Source of the DNA: Mycobacterium genavense ATCC 51234
GTDB taxonomy: Bacteria > Actinomycetota > Actinomycetes > Mycobacteriales > Mycobacteriaceae
Reading direction: 5' to 3'
DNA: 64,000 bases
Assembly: GCF_000526915.1 (NCBI RefSeq)
Contig: NZ_JAGZ01000010.1
Location: 62,001-126,000, forward strand
The notes beneath the pieces are model-generated. The model ran no database searches. It was not told the DNA's origin and saw nothing but the letters and a program-made list of their open reading frames with translations. How positions within the stretch are numbered: the stretch's first letter is position 1; every line of letters starts with the position of its first letter. This document shows positions 36,363 through 45,003 of the stretch, one piece after another. Made by a program: the position numbers and the translations under genes.

Positions 36363-37612
36363 GGTTCCAGCACTTCGCTGCCGACGAACGTCACCAGCGC
36401 GGCGGGCACCCGCACGCTGCCGTCGGGCTGCTGGTGGTTCTCCAGGATCGCGACGAGCCAGCGGGTGGTGCCCAGCGTGCCGTTGAGCGTGGCCGCGATC
36501 TGCGGCTTGCCATTGTCGTCGCGGTAGCGGGTGGCCAGCCGGCGCGCCTGGAACGTGGTGCAGTTCGACGTCGACGTCAGCTCACGGTAGGTCTGCTGGG
36601 TGGGAACCCATGCCTCGCAGTCGAATTTGCGGGCGGCTGACGAGCCGAGGTCGCCCGCGGCGACGTCGATCACCCGGTACGGCACCTCGATACGCGCCAG
36701 CATCTCGCGTTGCCAGCCCAGCAGTCGCTGATGTTCGGCCTCGGCCTCGGCGGGCGTGCAGTATACGAAGCCTTCGACCTTGTCGAACTGATGCACCCGG
36801 ATGATGCCGCGGGTGTCCTTGCCGTAGCTGCCGGCCTCCCGGCGAAAACACGACGACCAGCCCGCGTAGCGCAACGGGCCGCCGGACAGGTCCAGGATCT
36901 CGTCGGAGTGGTAGCCGGCCAGCGGCACCTCCGAGGTGCCGACCAGGTACAGGTCGTCGGCCTCGACCCGGTAGATCTCCTCGGCGTGAGCGCCCAGGAA
37001 CCCGGTGCCGGCCATCACCTCGGGGCGTACCAGCACCGGCGGGATCATCGGGATGAAGCCATTCTCGACGGCCAGCCGCAGCGCCAGCTGCAGCAGACCC
37101 AACTGCAACAGCGCGCCCTTGCCGGTCAGGAAGTAGAACCGCGATCCGGACACCTTGGCGCCGCGCTGCATGTCGATGAGGCCCAGCGACTCGCCCAGTT
37201 CCAGGTGATCCTTCGGGTTGGCAATCGCCGTCGGCTCACCGACGATGTCCAGGACGGCGAAGTCGGCCTCGCCGCCGGCCGGAACCCCCTCGATGACCAC
37301 GTTGGAGATCGCCATGTGCGCCGCGGTGAACGCCGTCTCCGCATCAACTTGGGCGGTTTCGGCTTCCTTCACCTGATCGGCGAGCTCCTTCGCGCGCGCC
37401 AACAACGCCGGGCGCTCCTCGGGCGACGCCTTGCCGACGCTCTTGCTGGCCGACTTCTGTTCGGCGCGCAAAGTGTCGGCGGTCGAGATCGCGGCCCGGC
37501 GGGCGGCGTCGGCCGCCAGCAGCGCGTCGACCAGCGCCGGGTCCTCGCCGCGGCTGAGTTGGGAGCGGCGAACGGCGTCGGGGTCTTCGCGGAGCAGCTT
37601 GAGGTCGATCAC
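36359..37612 (-). CDS. serS: seryl-tRNA synthetase
   Basis: This is a class IIa aminoacyl-tRNA synthetase that charges tRNA-Ser and tRNA-Sec with serine. The 417 residues match the family (419 in M. tuberculosis). The N-terminal long antiparallel coiled coil (about 25-110, with KSASKSVGKASPEERPALLA) binds the tRNA extra arm. Motif 2 (RYAGWSSCFRREAGSYGKDTRG, key residues FRREAG) and motif 3 near the C-terminus (ALNGTLGTTRWLVAILENHQ, key residues G-T-R) are present. It starts at GTG 37612 and is transcribed alone. Confidence 0.97.
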   Translation of the reverse strand: MIDLKLLREDPDAVRRSQLSRGEDPALVDALLAADAARRAAISTADTLRAEQKSASKSVGKASPEERPALLARAKELADQVKEAETAQVDAETAFTAAHMAISNVVIEGVPAGGEADFAVLDIVGEPTAIANPKDHLELGESLGLIDMQRGAKVSGSRFYFLTGKGALLQLGLLQLALRLAVENGFIPMIPPVLVRPEVMAGTGFLGAHAEEIYRVEADDLYLVGTSEVPLAGYHSDEILDLSGGPLRYAGWSSCFRREAGSYGKDTRGIIRVHQFDKVEGFVYCTPAEAEAEHQRLLGWQREMLARIEVPYRVIDVAAGDLGSSAARKFDCEAWVPTQQTYRELTSTSNCTTFQARRLATRYRDDNGKPQIAATLNGTLGTTRWLVAILENHQQPDGSVRVPAALVTFVGSEVLEP

Positions 37613-37723
37613 GGCGGCAAGACTACTTTCGGCTCGGCACCCCGCGCGCGCAGCGTCCGCCCGAGCTAGCCCCAGGACTCACATCTGTAACGTTTGTCAC
37701 GTTCGCCCGGGTGCTTTGTCAGA

Positions 37724-39100
37724 ATGGACTCGATGTCGGACACGCTCGAGACGGAAGTCGCCGCACCCAGCTCGCCCGCCGCCGAGGCGGAGCAGCCGGC
37801 GGCCGGCTCCGGATTACCGCGCAGCTTGCAGGCGACCGCGACCCGGCGGGCGTTGCTGCTCTTCGCGCTCGGCGGGTTGCTGATCGCCGGACTGGTGACC
37901 GCCCTGCCGGTCGGCGGGCCGGGGCAGGGCCGGCTTGCCGGTTACCTGGACGGCAACCCGGTGCCCAGCACCGGGGCGAAGACCGACGCGGCGTTCAACC
38001 ACGCCAAAAGCGGCGATTGCCTGATGTGGCCGGACGTCACGCCGGAGTCCGCGAGCATCGTCAAGTGCGCCGACGACCACAAGTTCGAGGTCGCCGAGTC
38101 CATCGACATGCGGACCTTCCCCGGCTCCGAGTACGGTCCCACCGCCGCGCCGCCGTCGCCGGCTCGCATCCAGCAGATCAGCCAGGAGCAATGCGAGGCC
38201 GCGGTGCGCCGCTACCTCGGACCCAAGTACGACCCCAACAGCAAATTCAGCGTCAGCCTGCTGTGGGCGGGGGACCGGGCCTGGCGTCAGTCCGGTGAGC
38301 GCCGGATGTTGTGCGGGCTGCAGATGCCCGGCGCGAACAACGAGCAGGCCGCCTTCAAGGGCAAGGTCGCCGACGTCGACCAGTCCAAGGTGTGGCCCGC
38401 CGGCACCTGCCTGGGCATCGACACCACGGCCAACCAGCCCGTCGATGCCCCGGTCGACTGCAAGGCCCCGCACGCCATGGAGGTCACCGGCACGGTCAAC
38501 CTGGCCGAGAAATTCCCGGGCGCGCTGCCGGCCGAACCCGACCAGGACGGCTACATCAAGGACGCCTGCACCAAGATGACCGACGCCTACCTCGCGCCGA
38601 TCAAATTGCGCACCACCACGCTGACGCTGATCTATCCGACGGTGTCGCTGCCGAGCTGGTCGGCGGGTAGCCGCGAGGTCGCCTGCAGCATCGGCGCCAC
38701 GCTGGGCAACGGGGGCTGGGCCACCCTGGTCAACAGTGCCAAGGGTCAGCTGCTGATCAACGGCCAGGCACCGGTGCCCCCACCCGACATCCCCGAAGAG
38801 CGGCTGACGATGCCGCAGCTGCCGCAGCTTCCGGCGCAGGTACCGGCCAGCCCGCCGCAGCAGTCCAACACGCCGCCCGAGATGCCGCCGGGCAATCAGC
38901 ACCTGCCCCAGCAGCCGGTAGTGACGCCGCCGCGGGCCACCACCACGCAAGCCCCGGCCAGCCAAGCGCCGCAAGACGTTCCGGCACCGCCGGCCGACGC
39001 CGGCGCACCCCCGGCGGGTAACCAGGCGCCGCCGCCGGCGCCGGACGCACCCCCACCGGGCGCCCCACCCCCGCCAGCCGAGCCGGCGCCGGCAGGTTAA
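37724..39100 (+). CDS. septum-formation-family membrane protein (Rv3835-like)
   Basis: This is a 458-residue single-pass protein with a short cytoplasmic N-terminus, one helix (ALLLFALGGLLIAGLVTAL, about 45-65), an external domain with six or more cysteines (GDCLMW, IVKCADDHKFEV, EQCEAAVRRY, MLCGLQ, GTCLGID, VDCKAPHAMEVTG) and a long Pro/Ala/Gln-rich tail. The repeated C...HxxEV blocks are typical of the septum_form family. Its role in mycobacteria is unproven. ATG 37724 is preferred, since homologues begin MDSMSD; ATG 37733 is the alternative. Confidence 0.9.
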   Translation: MDSMSDTLETEVAAPSSPAAEAEQPAAGSGLPRSLQATATRRALLLFALGGLLIAGLVTALPVGGPGQGRLAGYLDGNPVPSTGAKTDAAFNHAKSGDCLMWPDVTPESASIVKCADDHKFEVAESIDMRTFPGSEYGPTAAPPSPARIQQISQEQCEAAVRRYLGPKYDPNSKFSVSLLWAGDRAWRQSGERRMLCGLQMPGANNEQAAFKGKVADVDQSKVWPAGTCLGIDTTANQPVDAPVDCKAPHAMEVTGTVNLAEKFPGALPAEPDQDGYIKDACTKMTDAYLAPIKLRTTTLTLIYPTVSLPSWSAGSREVACSIGATLGNGGWATLVNSAKGQLLINGQAPVPPPDIPEERLTMPQLPQLPAQVPASPPQQSNTPPEMPPGNQHLPQQPVVTPPRATTTQAPASQAPQDVPAPPADAGAPPAGNQAPPPAPDAPPPGAPPPPAEPAPAG

Positions 39101-39105
39101 CCGCG

Positions 39106-39456
39106 GTGGCCGTGCGGATGGATCCGCAGCGGTTCGACGAACTGGTCTCCGACGCCCTCGACCTGATCCCCGAGCAGTTGGCGGCCGCGATGGACAACGT
39201 CGTCATACTCGTCGAAGACCGCAATCCCGAGGAGCCCGACCTGTTGGGCCTCTACGAAGGGGTGGCGTTGACCGAACGCGACTCCGACTACGGCGGATCC
39301 CTGCCGGACGCGATCACGATCTACCGTGAGGCGCTGCTGGATATCTGCGACTCCGACGACGACGTCGTCGAGGAGGTGGCGATCACCGTGATCCACGAAA
39401 TCGCCCACCATTTCGGCATCGACGACGCGCGGCTCGAGGAACTCGGTTGGGGTTAG
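39106..39456 (+). CDS. zincin-like metallopeptidase-family protein (Rv3836-like)
   Basis: This is a 116-residue protein of the minimal MMP-like zincin family with the motif HEIAHHFGIDD, giving HExxH plus a third ligand, and a downstream GWG. Whether these small proteins are peptidases is not established. GTG 39106 is 5 bases after the stop of the septum gene; ATG 39118 (MDPQRFDEL) is an equally likely start. Confidence 0.88.
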   Translation: MAVRMDPQRFDELVSDALDLIPEQLAAAMDNVVILVEDRNPEEPDLLGLYEGVALTERDSDYGGSLPDAITIYREALLDICDSDDDVVEEVAITVIHEIAHHFGIDDARLEELGWG

Positions 39457-39519
39457 AAATCCGCCGCTGGCCGGGCGCGGCGTCGCCGATTTGTCGGCCC
39501 CGGGTGCTAGGAACGGGCT

Positions 39520-39711
39520 ATGAGCGCAGAATGCCGCGACTGCCGGGCAGGCCTAGAACACTGCCACGGCACCATCATTCGCCACGCGTTGCGCCGTTCG
39601 GAGTGCACCGAGCCGGACTGCGTCAGCCCCGAGCTGCTGGCGCACACGTTCGTCATCGATTGCGACGCCGTCGGCTGCACCTGCGCGGAATTGATCGCGC
39701 TGGCGGTCTGA
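39520..39711 (+). CDS. Cys-rich 63-residue putative zinc-binding protein
   Basis: This is a small protein with paired cysteines and histidines: CRDCRAGLEHCH, RRSECTEPDC and DCDAVGCTC. The pattern suggests two metal-binding knuckles. ATG 39520 follows AGGAACGGG. The function is unknown. Its TGA abuts the converging phosphatase stop as TGATCA. Confidence 0.82.
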   Translation: MSAECRDCRAGLEHCHGTIIRHALRRSECTEPDCVSPELLAHTFVIDCDAVGCTCAELIALAV

Positions 39712-40398
39712 TCAGCCCATCGGATCGGTGCCCGAGCGCAGCGCGTCTGCGACGGGTGTCGCCTCGGGTTCGGAGTAGAACGGCGGCGTCAGCGTGCCCC
39801 ACCGCAGGCAGCTCCACCGCCCGTCGGTGATCGGGGCCAACACCACCGATTCGGCGTTGCCGAGGTGGTTGTCCAGGGCGAAGTTCGCGTCCACCCCGGC
39901 CAGCACCGCGGACACCAGCCGGATCGCCGCGCCGTGGCTGACGACGACGATGTCGCTGGTCCAGTCGTGGTTGTCGAGGTAGCGTATCCGCAAGTCGGTG
40001 AGCACCGGCACGTAGCGATCCAGCACCTCGTTGGCGGTTTCCCCGCCGGGCAACGGCACGTCGAGCTCGCCGTGCTGCCACCGTTCGTAGATGGCGTTGA
40101 ACTCCGCGACCGCCTCGTCGTCGTTGCGGTTCTCCAGGACGCCGACCTGAACTTCGTGTATCCCCGCGACTTCCCGCGGAGCAACGTCGAGCTGTGCGCC
40201 GATCACCTCGGCCGTCTGCGACGCCCGGTTGGCCACCGAGTGGGCGAGCAGCCCCGGCCGTCCGGCGTCGAGGGCGAACGCCCGGGCCTGGTCGCGGCCC
40301 GTCGGCGTCAGATCCGTACCGGGGGGCCGGGTGTCCAGCCGCCGCTCGACATTGCCGAAGGACTGGCCGTGCCGAACCAGCACCAACCGACCGCTCAT
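39712..40398 (-). CDS. histidine phosphatase (phosphoglycerate-mutase-like, Rv3837c-like)
   Basis: This is a 228-residue branch 1 histidine phosphatase with catalytic RHGQSFGN (His10) and the second His in VVSHGAAIRLV. Family members act on phosphosugars or phospholipid headgroups; the substrate is not clear. ATG 40398 is 3 bases after the pheA stop, so it is in the pheA operon. Confidence 0.93.
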   Translation of the reverse strand: MSGRLVLVRHGQSFGNVERRLDTRPPGTDLTPTGRDQARAFALDAGRPGLLAHSVANRASQTAEVIGAQLDVAPREVAGIHEVQVGVLENRNDDEAVAEFNAIYERWQHGELDVPLPGGETANEVLDRYVPVLTDLRIRYLDNHDWTSDIVVVSHGAAIRLVSAVLAGVDANFALDNHLGNAESVVLAPITDGRWSCLRWGTLTPPFYSEPEATPVADALRSGTDPMG

Positions 40399-40401
40399 CG
40401 T

Positions 40402-41367
40402 CTAAATCCCCCCGCCGGACGCATCGGTCTGCTCGGGTTTACCCTCCCGCAGCCGCGCGAGCCAACGCGACGCCTCGTCTGGTGGTGGTGGCCCGATGCC
40501 CGTGGCCGAACCCGTGGGCCAGGAACCCAGATACCGCACATCCACACAACGTCGGTGCAGCGCCTTGAGTGCCTCGGCGACGGCATCGTCGTCGATGTGG
40601 CCGGCGCAGTCGGCGAAGAACTGATAGGTGCCGAGTTCGGTTCGGGTCGGCCGGGATTCGATGCGGGTCAGGTCGATATCGCGGATGGCGAACTCACCCA
40701 GCGCGGCGAGCAGCGCGCCCGGGGCATTCTCGATCCGCAGCACCACCGAAGTGCGATCGGCTCCGGTGCGCACCGGCGGCGGTCCCGGCAGGCCCACCAA
40801 GACGAACCGCGTCCGGGCGTTGGCTTCGTCGACAACGCCCTCGGCCAGGGCCTCGAGCTTCCAGTGCGTGGCGGCCAGCGGCGAGGTCACCGCGCCGTCG
40901 GCCCCGCCCTTGGCCACCTGCCGCGCGGCGTCGGCGTTGGAGTAGGCCGGCCACAGCTCGGCGCCGGGCAGGTTGGCGGCCAACCAGCGGCGCACCTGGG
41001 CCGCGGCCACGGGAAAGGCGGCCAGCGTCTTGATATCCGCGGCGCTGAGTGTTTTCCCGAGGCCGGGTTTGACGACGATGCTGAACGCCACATCCAGCGT
41101 CGTCTCGGCGAAAATCTGCATCGGCGAGCCGTTCGCCAGACTGTCCAAGGTCGGCACCACCGTGCCGTCGATCGAGTTCTCGATCGGCACGCACGCGTAG
41201 TCGCTTTCGCGGTTGCGGACGGCCTCGAGCGCCGCGGGCGTGCTGTCGATCGGTGTCCGCTGGACCGGGCCCAGCTGCTGGTCGGGGATCAAGCCGGCGG
41301 CCAGCATCTGCAACAGGGCCGCCTCGGTGAAAGTCCCTTCGGGACCGAGGTAAGTGATGCCAACCAC
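40402..41367 (-). CDS. pheA: prephenate dehydratase PheA
   Basis: This enzyme converts prephenate to phenylpyruvate in phenylalanine synthesis. The 321-residue length equals that of M. tuberculosis. The catalytic domain shows YLGPEGTFTEAAL, VPIENSIDG and the TSPLAA loop. A C-terminal ACT domain carries the phenylalanine feedback site (GALLAALGEF, IESRPTRTELGTYQFF). I chose GTG 41367 to match homologues (VVGITYLGPEG); an upstream GTG 41388 exists. Confidence 0.95.
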   Translation of the reverse strand: MVGITYLGPEGTFTEAALLQMLAAGLIPDQQLGPVQRTPIDSTPAALEAVRNRESDYACVPIENSIDGTVVPTLDSLANGSPMQIFAETTLDVAFSIVVKPGLGKTLSAADIKTLAAFPVAAAQVRRWLAANLPGAELWPAYSNADAARQVAKGGADGAVTSPLAATHWKLEALAEGVVDEANARTRFVLVGLPGPPPVRTGADRTSVVLRIENAPGALLAALGEFAIRDIDLTRIESRPTRTELGTYQFFADCAGHIDDDAVAEALKALHRRCVDVRYLGSWPTGSATGIGPPPPDEASRWLARLREGKPEQTDASGGGI

Positions 41368-41425
41368 GAGGACAACCCTAGTGGCCACAACCGAAAAGGG
41401 GCCTTGCTTCGACCTACGATCTAAG

Positions 41426-41444
41426 TTAATGTAGGCTTACCTAA
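41426..41444 (+). promoter_or_regulatory. IdeR (iron) box
   Basis: TTAATGTAGGCTTACCTAA matches the mycobacterial IdeR consensus TTAGGTTAGGCTAACCTAA at 15 of 19 positions. It lies 16 bases upstream of the DUF2470 gene start, where iron-bound IdeR would block transcription. The M. tuberculosis homologue Rv3839 is also known as iron regulated. Confidence 0.8.
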
Positions 41445-41459
41445 GCGACGAGGAGAACG

Positions 41460-42248
41460 ATGTTACCGCTGACCAGCGCCGCGCCGACGACTGCCGAACG
41501 TATCCGCAGCGCCTGCGCCCGGGCCGGCGGTGCGTTGCTCGCGGTCGAGCGCGAGGACCCGGTGCCCACGCCGGTGCACCACCTGCTGCAGGACGGATCC
41601 TTCGCCGTCGCCCTGCCCAGCGACAGTGCGACCGGCGGCCGGGTCTGCGGATCCCCGGCACTGCTCGAGCTCACCGATTACGCGCCGCTGCCGCTGCGGG
41701 AGCCGGTCCGCTCGCTGGTGTGGGTCCGCGGCGACCTGCGCCAGGTCCCGCCGTCCGACGTCAACGCCACCCTCGACGTGATCGCCAGCGAATGCCCGCA
41801 TCCGGCACTGCTGCAGGTCGAAACCCCGAAATGCATGCCGGCCACCCCGGGCGACAACCGTTACACGCTGTTCCGGCTGGAGATCGCCTCCGTCGTGGTC
41901 ACCGACGCCACCGGCGCCGAGCCTTTCAGTATCCACGACCTGCTGGCGGCCCGGCCCGACCCGTTCTGCGCGATCGAGTCGAGCCTGCTGTGGCACCTCG
42001 ACAACGCCCACGGCGACGTGGTCGCCCGCTTGGTGTCCCGGTTGCCGGCGCCGATGCGGCGCGGAAATGTCCGCCCGCTCGGGCTGGACCGCTACGGCGT
42101 GCGGTTCCGCGTCGAGGGCAGCGACGGCGACGACCACGACATCCGGCTGCCGTTCCACAAACCGGTCGACGACATGACCGGGTTGAGCCAGGCCATTCGC
42201 GTGCTGATGGGTTGCCCCTTCATCAACGGCCTGCGCGCCCGCCCGTAG
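41460..42248 (+). CDS. DUF2470 protein, iron-regulated (Rv3839-like)
   Basis: This is a 262-residue protein with a split-barrel/FMN-binding-like N-terminal half and a C-terminal DUF2470 domain (ESSLLWHLDNAHGDVVARLV; key residues W-H-L-N-H-D). Such proteins resemble haem-handling HugZ/HutZ folds. ATG 41460 has AGGAG 6 bases upstream. The IdeR box in its promoter means it should be expressed under iron limitation, consistent with haem or iron use. That is an inference from context. Confidence 0.88.
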   Translation: MLPLTSAAPTTAERIRSACARAGGALLAVEREDPVPTPVHHLLQDGSFAVALPSDSATGGRVCGSPALLELTDYAPLPLREPVRSLVWVRGDLRQVPPSDVNATLDVIASECPHPALLQVETPKCMPATPGDNRYTLFRLEIASVVVTDATGAEPFSIHDLLAARPDPFCAIESSLLWHLDNAHGDVVARLVSRLPAPMRRGNVRPLGLDRYGVRFRVEGSDGDDHDIRLPFHKPVDDMTGLSQAIRVLMGCPFINGLRARP

Positions 42249-42299
42249 CCTGGCGCGCCGTACGGTTGCCGCGACGAGCCGGCCGCGTAAGTTAGCCGA

Positions 42300-43456
42300 G
42301 TGAACGGCGACCGATCCCCGCTTCGTCCGCCGGCCTCCGCGGCCGGTTTCGCCGCGGGATCCGCGCCCTGAGCCGCCGCCGGTGCTGCACCGCTACCAGG
42401 ATCCGTCGGCCCACCGACGAGACCGTGCCGCTTCCCCGCGTCGCGCGGCCGGTGCACCGGTCCGACCTGCCCGGCGTGCACCGCAAGCGCAAAAAGCGCC
42501 GCTGGGGCCGGGTCGTCGCGTCGACGTTGCTGGTCGGTGTGCTGCTGGCCAGCGCCGTCGTGGTGGGCGGCGGCTGGTGGTAAGACACGACGCTGCATCG
42601 CAAGGCGGTGTTGACGGGCTACGCCGGCCGGCCCGCGTCCGGTCGCGGCACCAACTGGCTGCTCGTCGGCTCGGACAGCCGCGCAGGCCTGTCCGCCCAA
42701 CAGCAGGAGGACCTGGCCACCGGCGGCGACGTGGGCAGCACTCGCACCGACACCATCCTGCTGATTCACCTCCCCGCGCCCGCGTCGCGCACCCCGACGA
42801 CCATGGTGTCGATACCGCGCGACTCGTTCGTGCCGATCCCGGGGCACGGCAAGGACAAGATCAACTCCGCGTTCGGGATCGGCGGGGCAGCTTTGCTGAC
42901 CCAGACGGTGAAGCAGGCCACCGGCCTGCGCCTGGACCACTACGCCGAGATCGGATTCGGCGGGTTCGCGAATCTGGTGGACGCCCTCGGCGGCATCACG
43001 GTCTGCCCGACCGCACCGGTCGGCGACCCACTGGCCAGCATCGACCTGCCCGCCGGCTGCCAGACGCTGCACGGGCGCACCGCACTCGGGTACGTCCGGA
43101 CCCGTAACACCCCGCGCGCGGACCTGGACCGGATGGTCAACCAGCGGCAGTTCGTCTCGGCGCTGCTGCGGCGCGCCGCCAGCCCGTCGGTGTGGCTCAA
43201 CCCGTGGCGGTGGTATGCGGTGCCGCACGCCGCGGCCGACGCGCTGACGGTCGACGACGGCGATCACGTGTGGGACCTGGCCCGGCTGGGTTGGGCACTG
43301 CGCGGATCCACCACCACGCTGACCGTTCCAATCGGCGACTTCACCAGCAACAGCTCCGGCTCGGTGGTGGTGTGGAACCACGAAGTGGCGAGCAGGCTGT
43401 TCGACGCGCTGGCCGCCGACGAACCGGTGCCCGCCGCCGCGCTCGACGGACAATGA
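42300..43456 (+). pseudogene. LytR-CpsA-Psr ligase (Rv3840-like), disrupted N-terminus
   Basis: LCP proteins are membrane-anchored phosphotransferases that attach glycopolymers to peptidoglycan. The catalytic part from about 42608 is intact: NWLLVGSDSRAG, STRTDTILL, MVSIPRDSFV, GHGKDKINSAF and RTRNTPRADLDRMVNQRQF. Upstream, the N-terminal region is split over three frames: an initial GTG 42300 frame that stops early, LHRYQDPS in a second frame, and TDETVPLPR...KRKKRRWGRVVASTLLVGVLLAS in a third, which is the anchor helix. TAA at 42581-42583 follows GGGWW in the anchor frame and separates it from DTTLHRKAVLTGY. At least two frameshifts and one nonsense change are needed to explain this. An internal GTG could make an unanchored 282-residue domain. 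Confidence 0.85.
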
Positions 43457-43620
43457 TTTTCCGACACTAATACACGGCGCAATTCTCCGAAATGCGCTCA
43501 GCGTAATCCAGCCTTTCTATACCTCGGTAGACCAGGCCTTAACAAATAGCGGCCGTGCGGCTTTTTTGAGTCGCTCCGGTACGCTTTGCAATGGCCTACG
43601 AGCTGCGCTAAGCTACTGCC
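43457..43620 (+). promoter_or_regulatory. bfrB upstream region
   Basis: This is 164 bases between the LCP remnant and ferritin. It is more AT-rich than its surroundings. A short GC stem followed by T6 (about 43545-43567) may be a weak terminator. I looked for an IdeR box, expected from M. tuberculosis bfrB, and saw no good match. Confidence 0.35.
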
Positions 43621-44178
43621 ATGACGGAGACCGGCACTTACAAGTCTAAGTTCCACTCATTACTCCAGGAACAGATTTCTCATGAATTCACGAGCTCTCA
43701 GCAATACGTTGCAATTGCCGTTTATTTCAGCGCTGCCGAACTGCCACAATTAGCGAAGCATTTTTACGGCCGGGCGCTCGAGGAACGCAATCACGCCATG
43801 ATGCTGGTGCAGCATCTGCTGGACCGCGACGTGCCGGTCGAGATCACCGGCGTCGCCGCGGTGCGCAATCAGTTCGACCAACCGCGCGACGCGCTGGTGC
43901 TGGCCCTCGAGCAGGAACGAGTCGTCACCGACCAGATAACCCAGCTGGCGCGGGTGGCCCGCGACGAGGGCGATTACCTCGGCGAACAGTTCATGCAGTG
44001 GTTCCTGCAGGAGCAGGTCGAAGAGGTAGCGGTGATGAAGACGCTGGTGACGGTGTCGGATCGGGCGGGAGCCAACCTCTTCGACTTGGAGAACTTCGTC
44101 GCCCGCGAGGTGGCCACGCAAGGCATCAGCGCCAGCGCCCCACCGGCCGCGGGCGGCTATCTCGTCTCGCCGGTCTAG
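43621..44178 (+). CDS. bfrB: ferritin BfrB
   Basis: BfrB is the main iron-storage ferritin, a 24-subunit cage that oxidises and stores iron. The 185-residue protein (181 in M. tuberculosis) has ferroxidase-centre residues in EQISHEFTSSQQYVAIAVYF (Glu) and EERNHAMMLVQH (ExxH), plus a later Glu/Gln in QEQVEEVAVM. The C-terminal extension ending GGYLVSPV is a mycobacterial feature. ATG 43621 has no strong ribosome site. The last codons share CTAG with the converging glpQ1 stop. Confidence 0.96.
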   Translation: MTETGTYKSKFHSLLQEQISHEFTSSQQYVAIAVYFSAAELPQLAKHFYGRALEERNHAMMLVQHLLDRDVPVEITGVAAVRNQFDQPRDALVLALEQERVVTDQITQLARVARDEGDYLGEQFMQWFLQEQVEEVAVMKTLVTVSDRAGANLFDLENFVAREVATQGISASAPPAAGGYLVSPV

Positions 44179-44999
44179 CCCCTGTTGTCGAGGGTCCGCG
44201 CGGTTTCCAGCCAGGTTTTGGTGCGGCCGGGGTGATTGGTGGCGATCCAGGCCACCCCGACGTCGCGGCAGAAGTCGACGTCGTCGTACCCGTCGACGGT
44301 CCAGCAGTACACGGCCCGGCCCTGGGCGGCGGCGCGATCCACCAGCTGCGGATAGTCTTTCAGCGCGTCGAGCGACGGCCCGACGGCGGTGGCCCCGACG
44401 GCGGTGGCCGCGCTGCTGGTGAGGTAGCGAGCGTTCCGGCCGAGCAGCACCGTCGGCAGCAGCGGTGCCGCCCGCCGGATTCGCCAGACGGCCGCGGCCG
44501 AAAACGACATCACCACCGCACGGGAGCGGTCCGCGGAGGCCGGCGAGGCGATGCCGTAGCGGTGCAGTAACGCCAGTAGCTTGCTTTCCACCAGCGAGCC
44601 GTACCGGACCGGATGCTTGGTCTCGATGAAGATCTTCACCGGCCGGTTCCAGTCGAGCACCAGCGATACCAGCGCATCCAGCGTCAGCAGGCTGGTGTCA
44701 CCGTGGGTACCGTCGGGCCGCCAGCTGTCGTGCCAAGCACCGAATTCGAACTCGCGCAGCTGAGCGAGGGTCATCGTGCTGACCAGCCCGGCCCCGGTCG
44801 AGGTCCGGTCCAATCGGCGGTCGTGCACACACACCAAATGTCCGTCGCGGGTCAGCCGCACGTCGCACTCCACGCCGTCGGCGCCCTCTTTGAGGGCCAG
44901 GTCGTAGGCGGCCGGCGTGTGTTCGGGGCGAGCGGCCGAGGCGCCGCGGTGGGCAACGACAAACGGATGCCCAGCGACCACCTCGTCGGCCCACGTCAT
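44175..44999 (-). CDS. glpQ1: glycerophosphodiester phosphodiesterase GlpQ1
   Basis: This enzyme hydrolyses deacylated phospholipids to glycerol 3-phosphate and an alcohol. The 274-residue GDPD-fold protein has VVAHRGASAARPEHT (catalytic HR and Glu), GVECDVRLTRDGHLVCVHDRRLDRT (ExD and H; key residues E-C-D and H-D) and IFIETKHP. No signal peptide is seen, so it is probably cytoplasmic. ATG 44999 is 4 bases after the preceding gene stop. Confidence 0.94.
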   Translation of the reverse strand: MTWADEVVAGHPFVVAHRGASAARPEHTPAAYDLALKEGADGVECDVRLTRDGHLVCVHDRRLDRTSTGAGLVSTMTLAQLREFEFGAWHDSWRPDGTHGDTSLLTLDALVSLVLDWNRPVKIFIETKHPVRYGSLVESKLLALLHRYGIASPASADRSRAVVMSFSAAAVWRIRRAAPLLPTVLLGRNARYLTSSAATAVGATAVGPSLDALKDYPQLVDRAAAQGRAVYCWTVDGYDDVDFCRDVGVAWIATNHPGRTKTWLETARTLDNRG

Positions 45000-45003
45000 A
45001 CCC

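Noticed and set aside
43457..43620. IdeR box before bfrB
   Set aside because: No 19-mer had more than a loose match.
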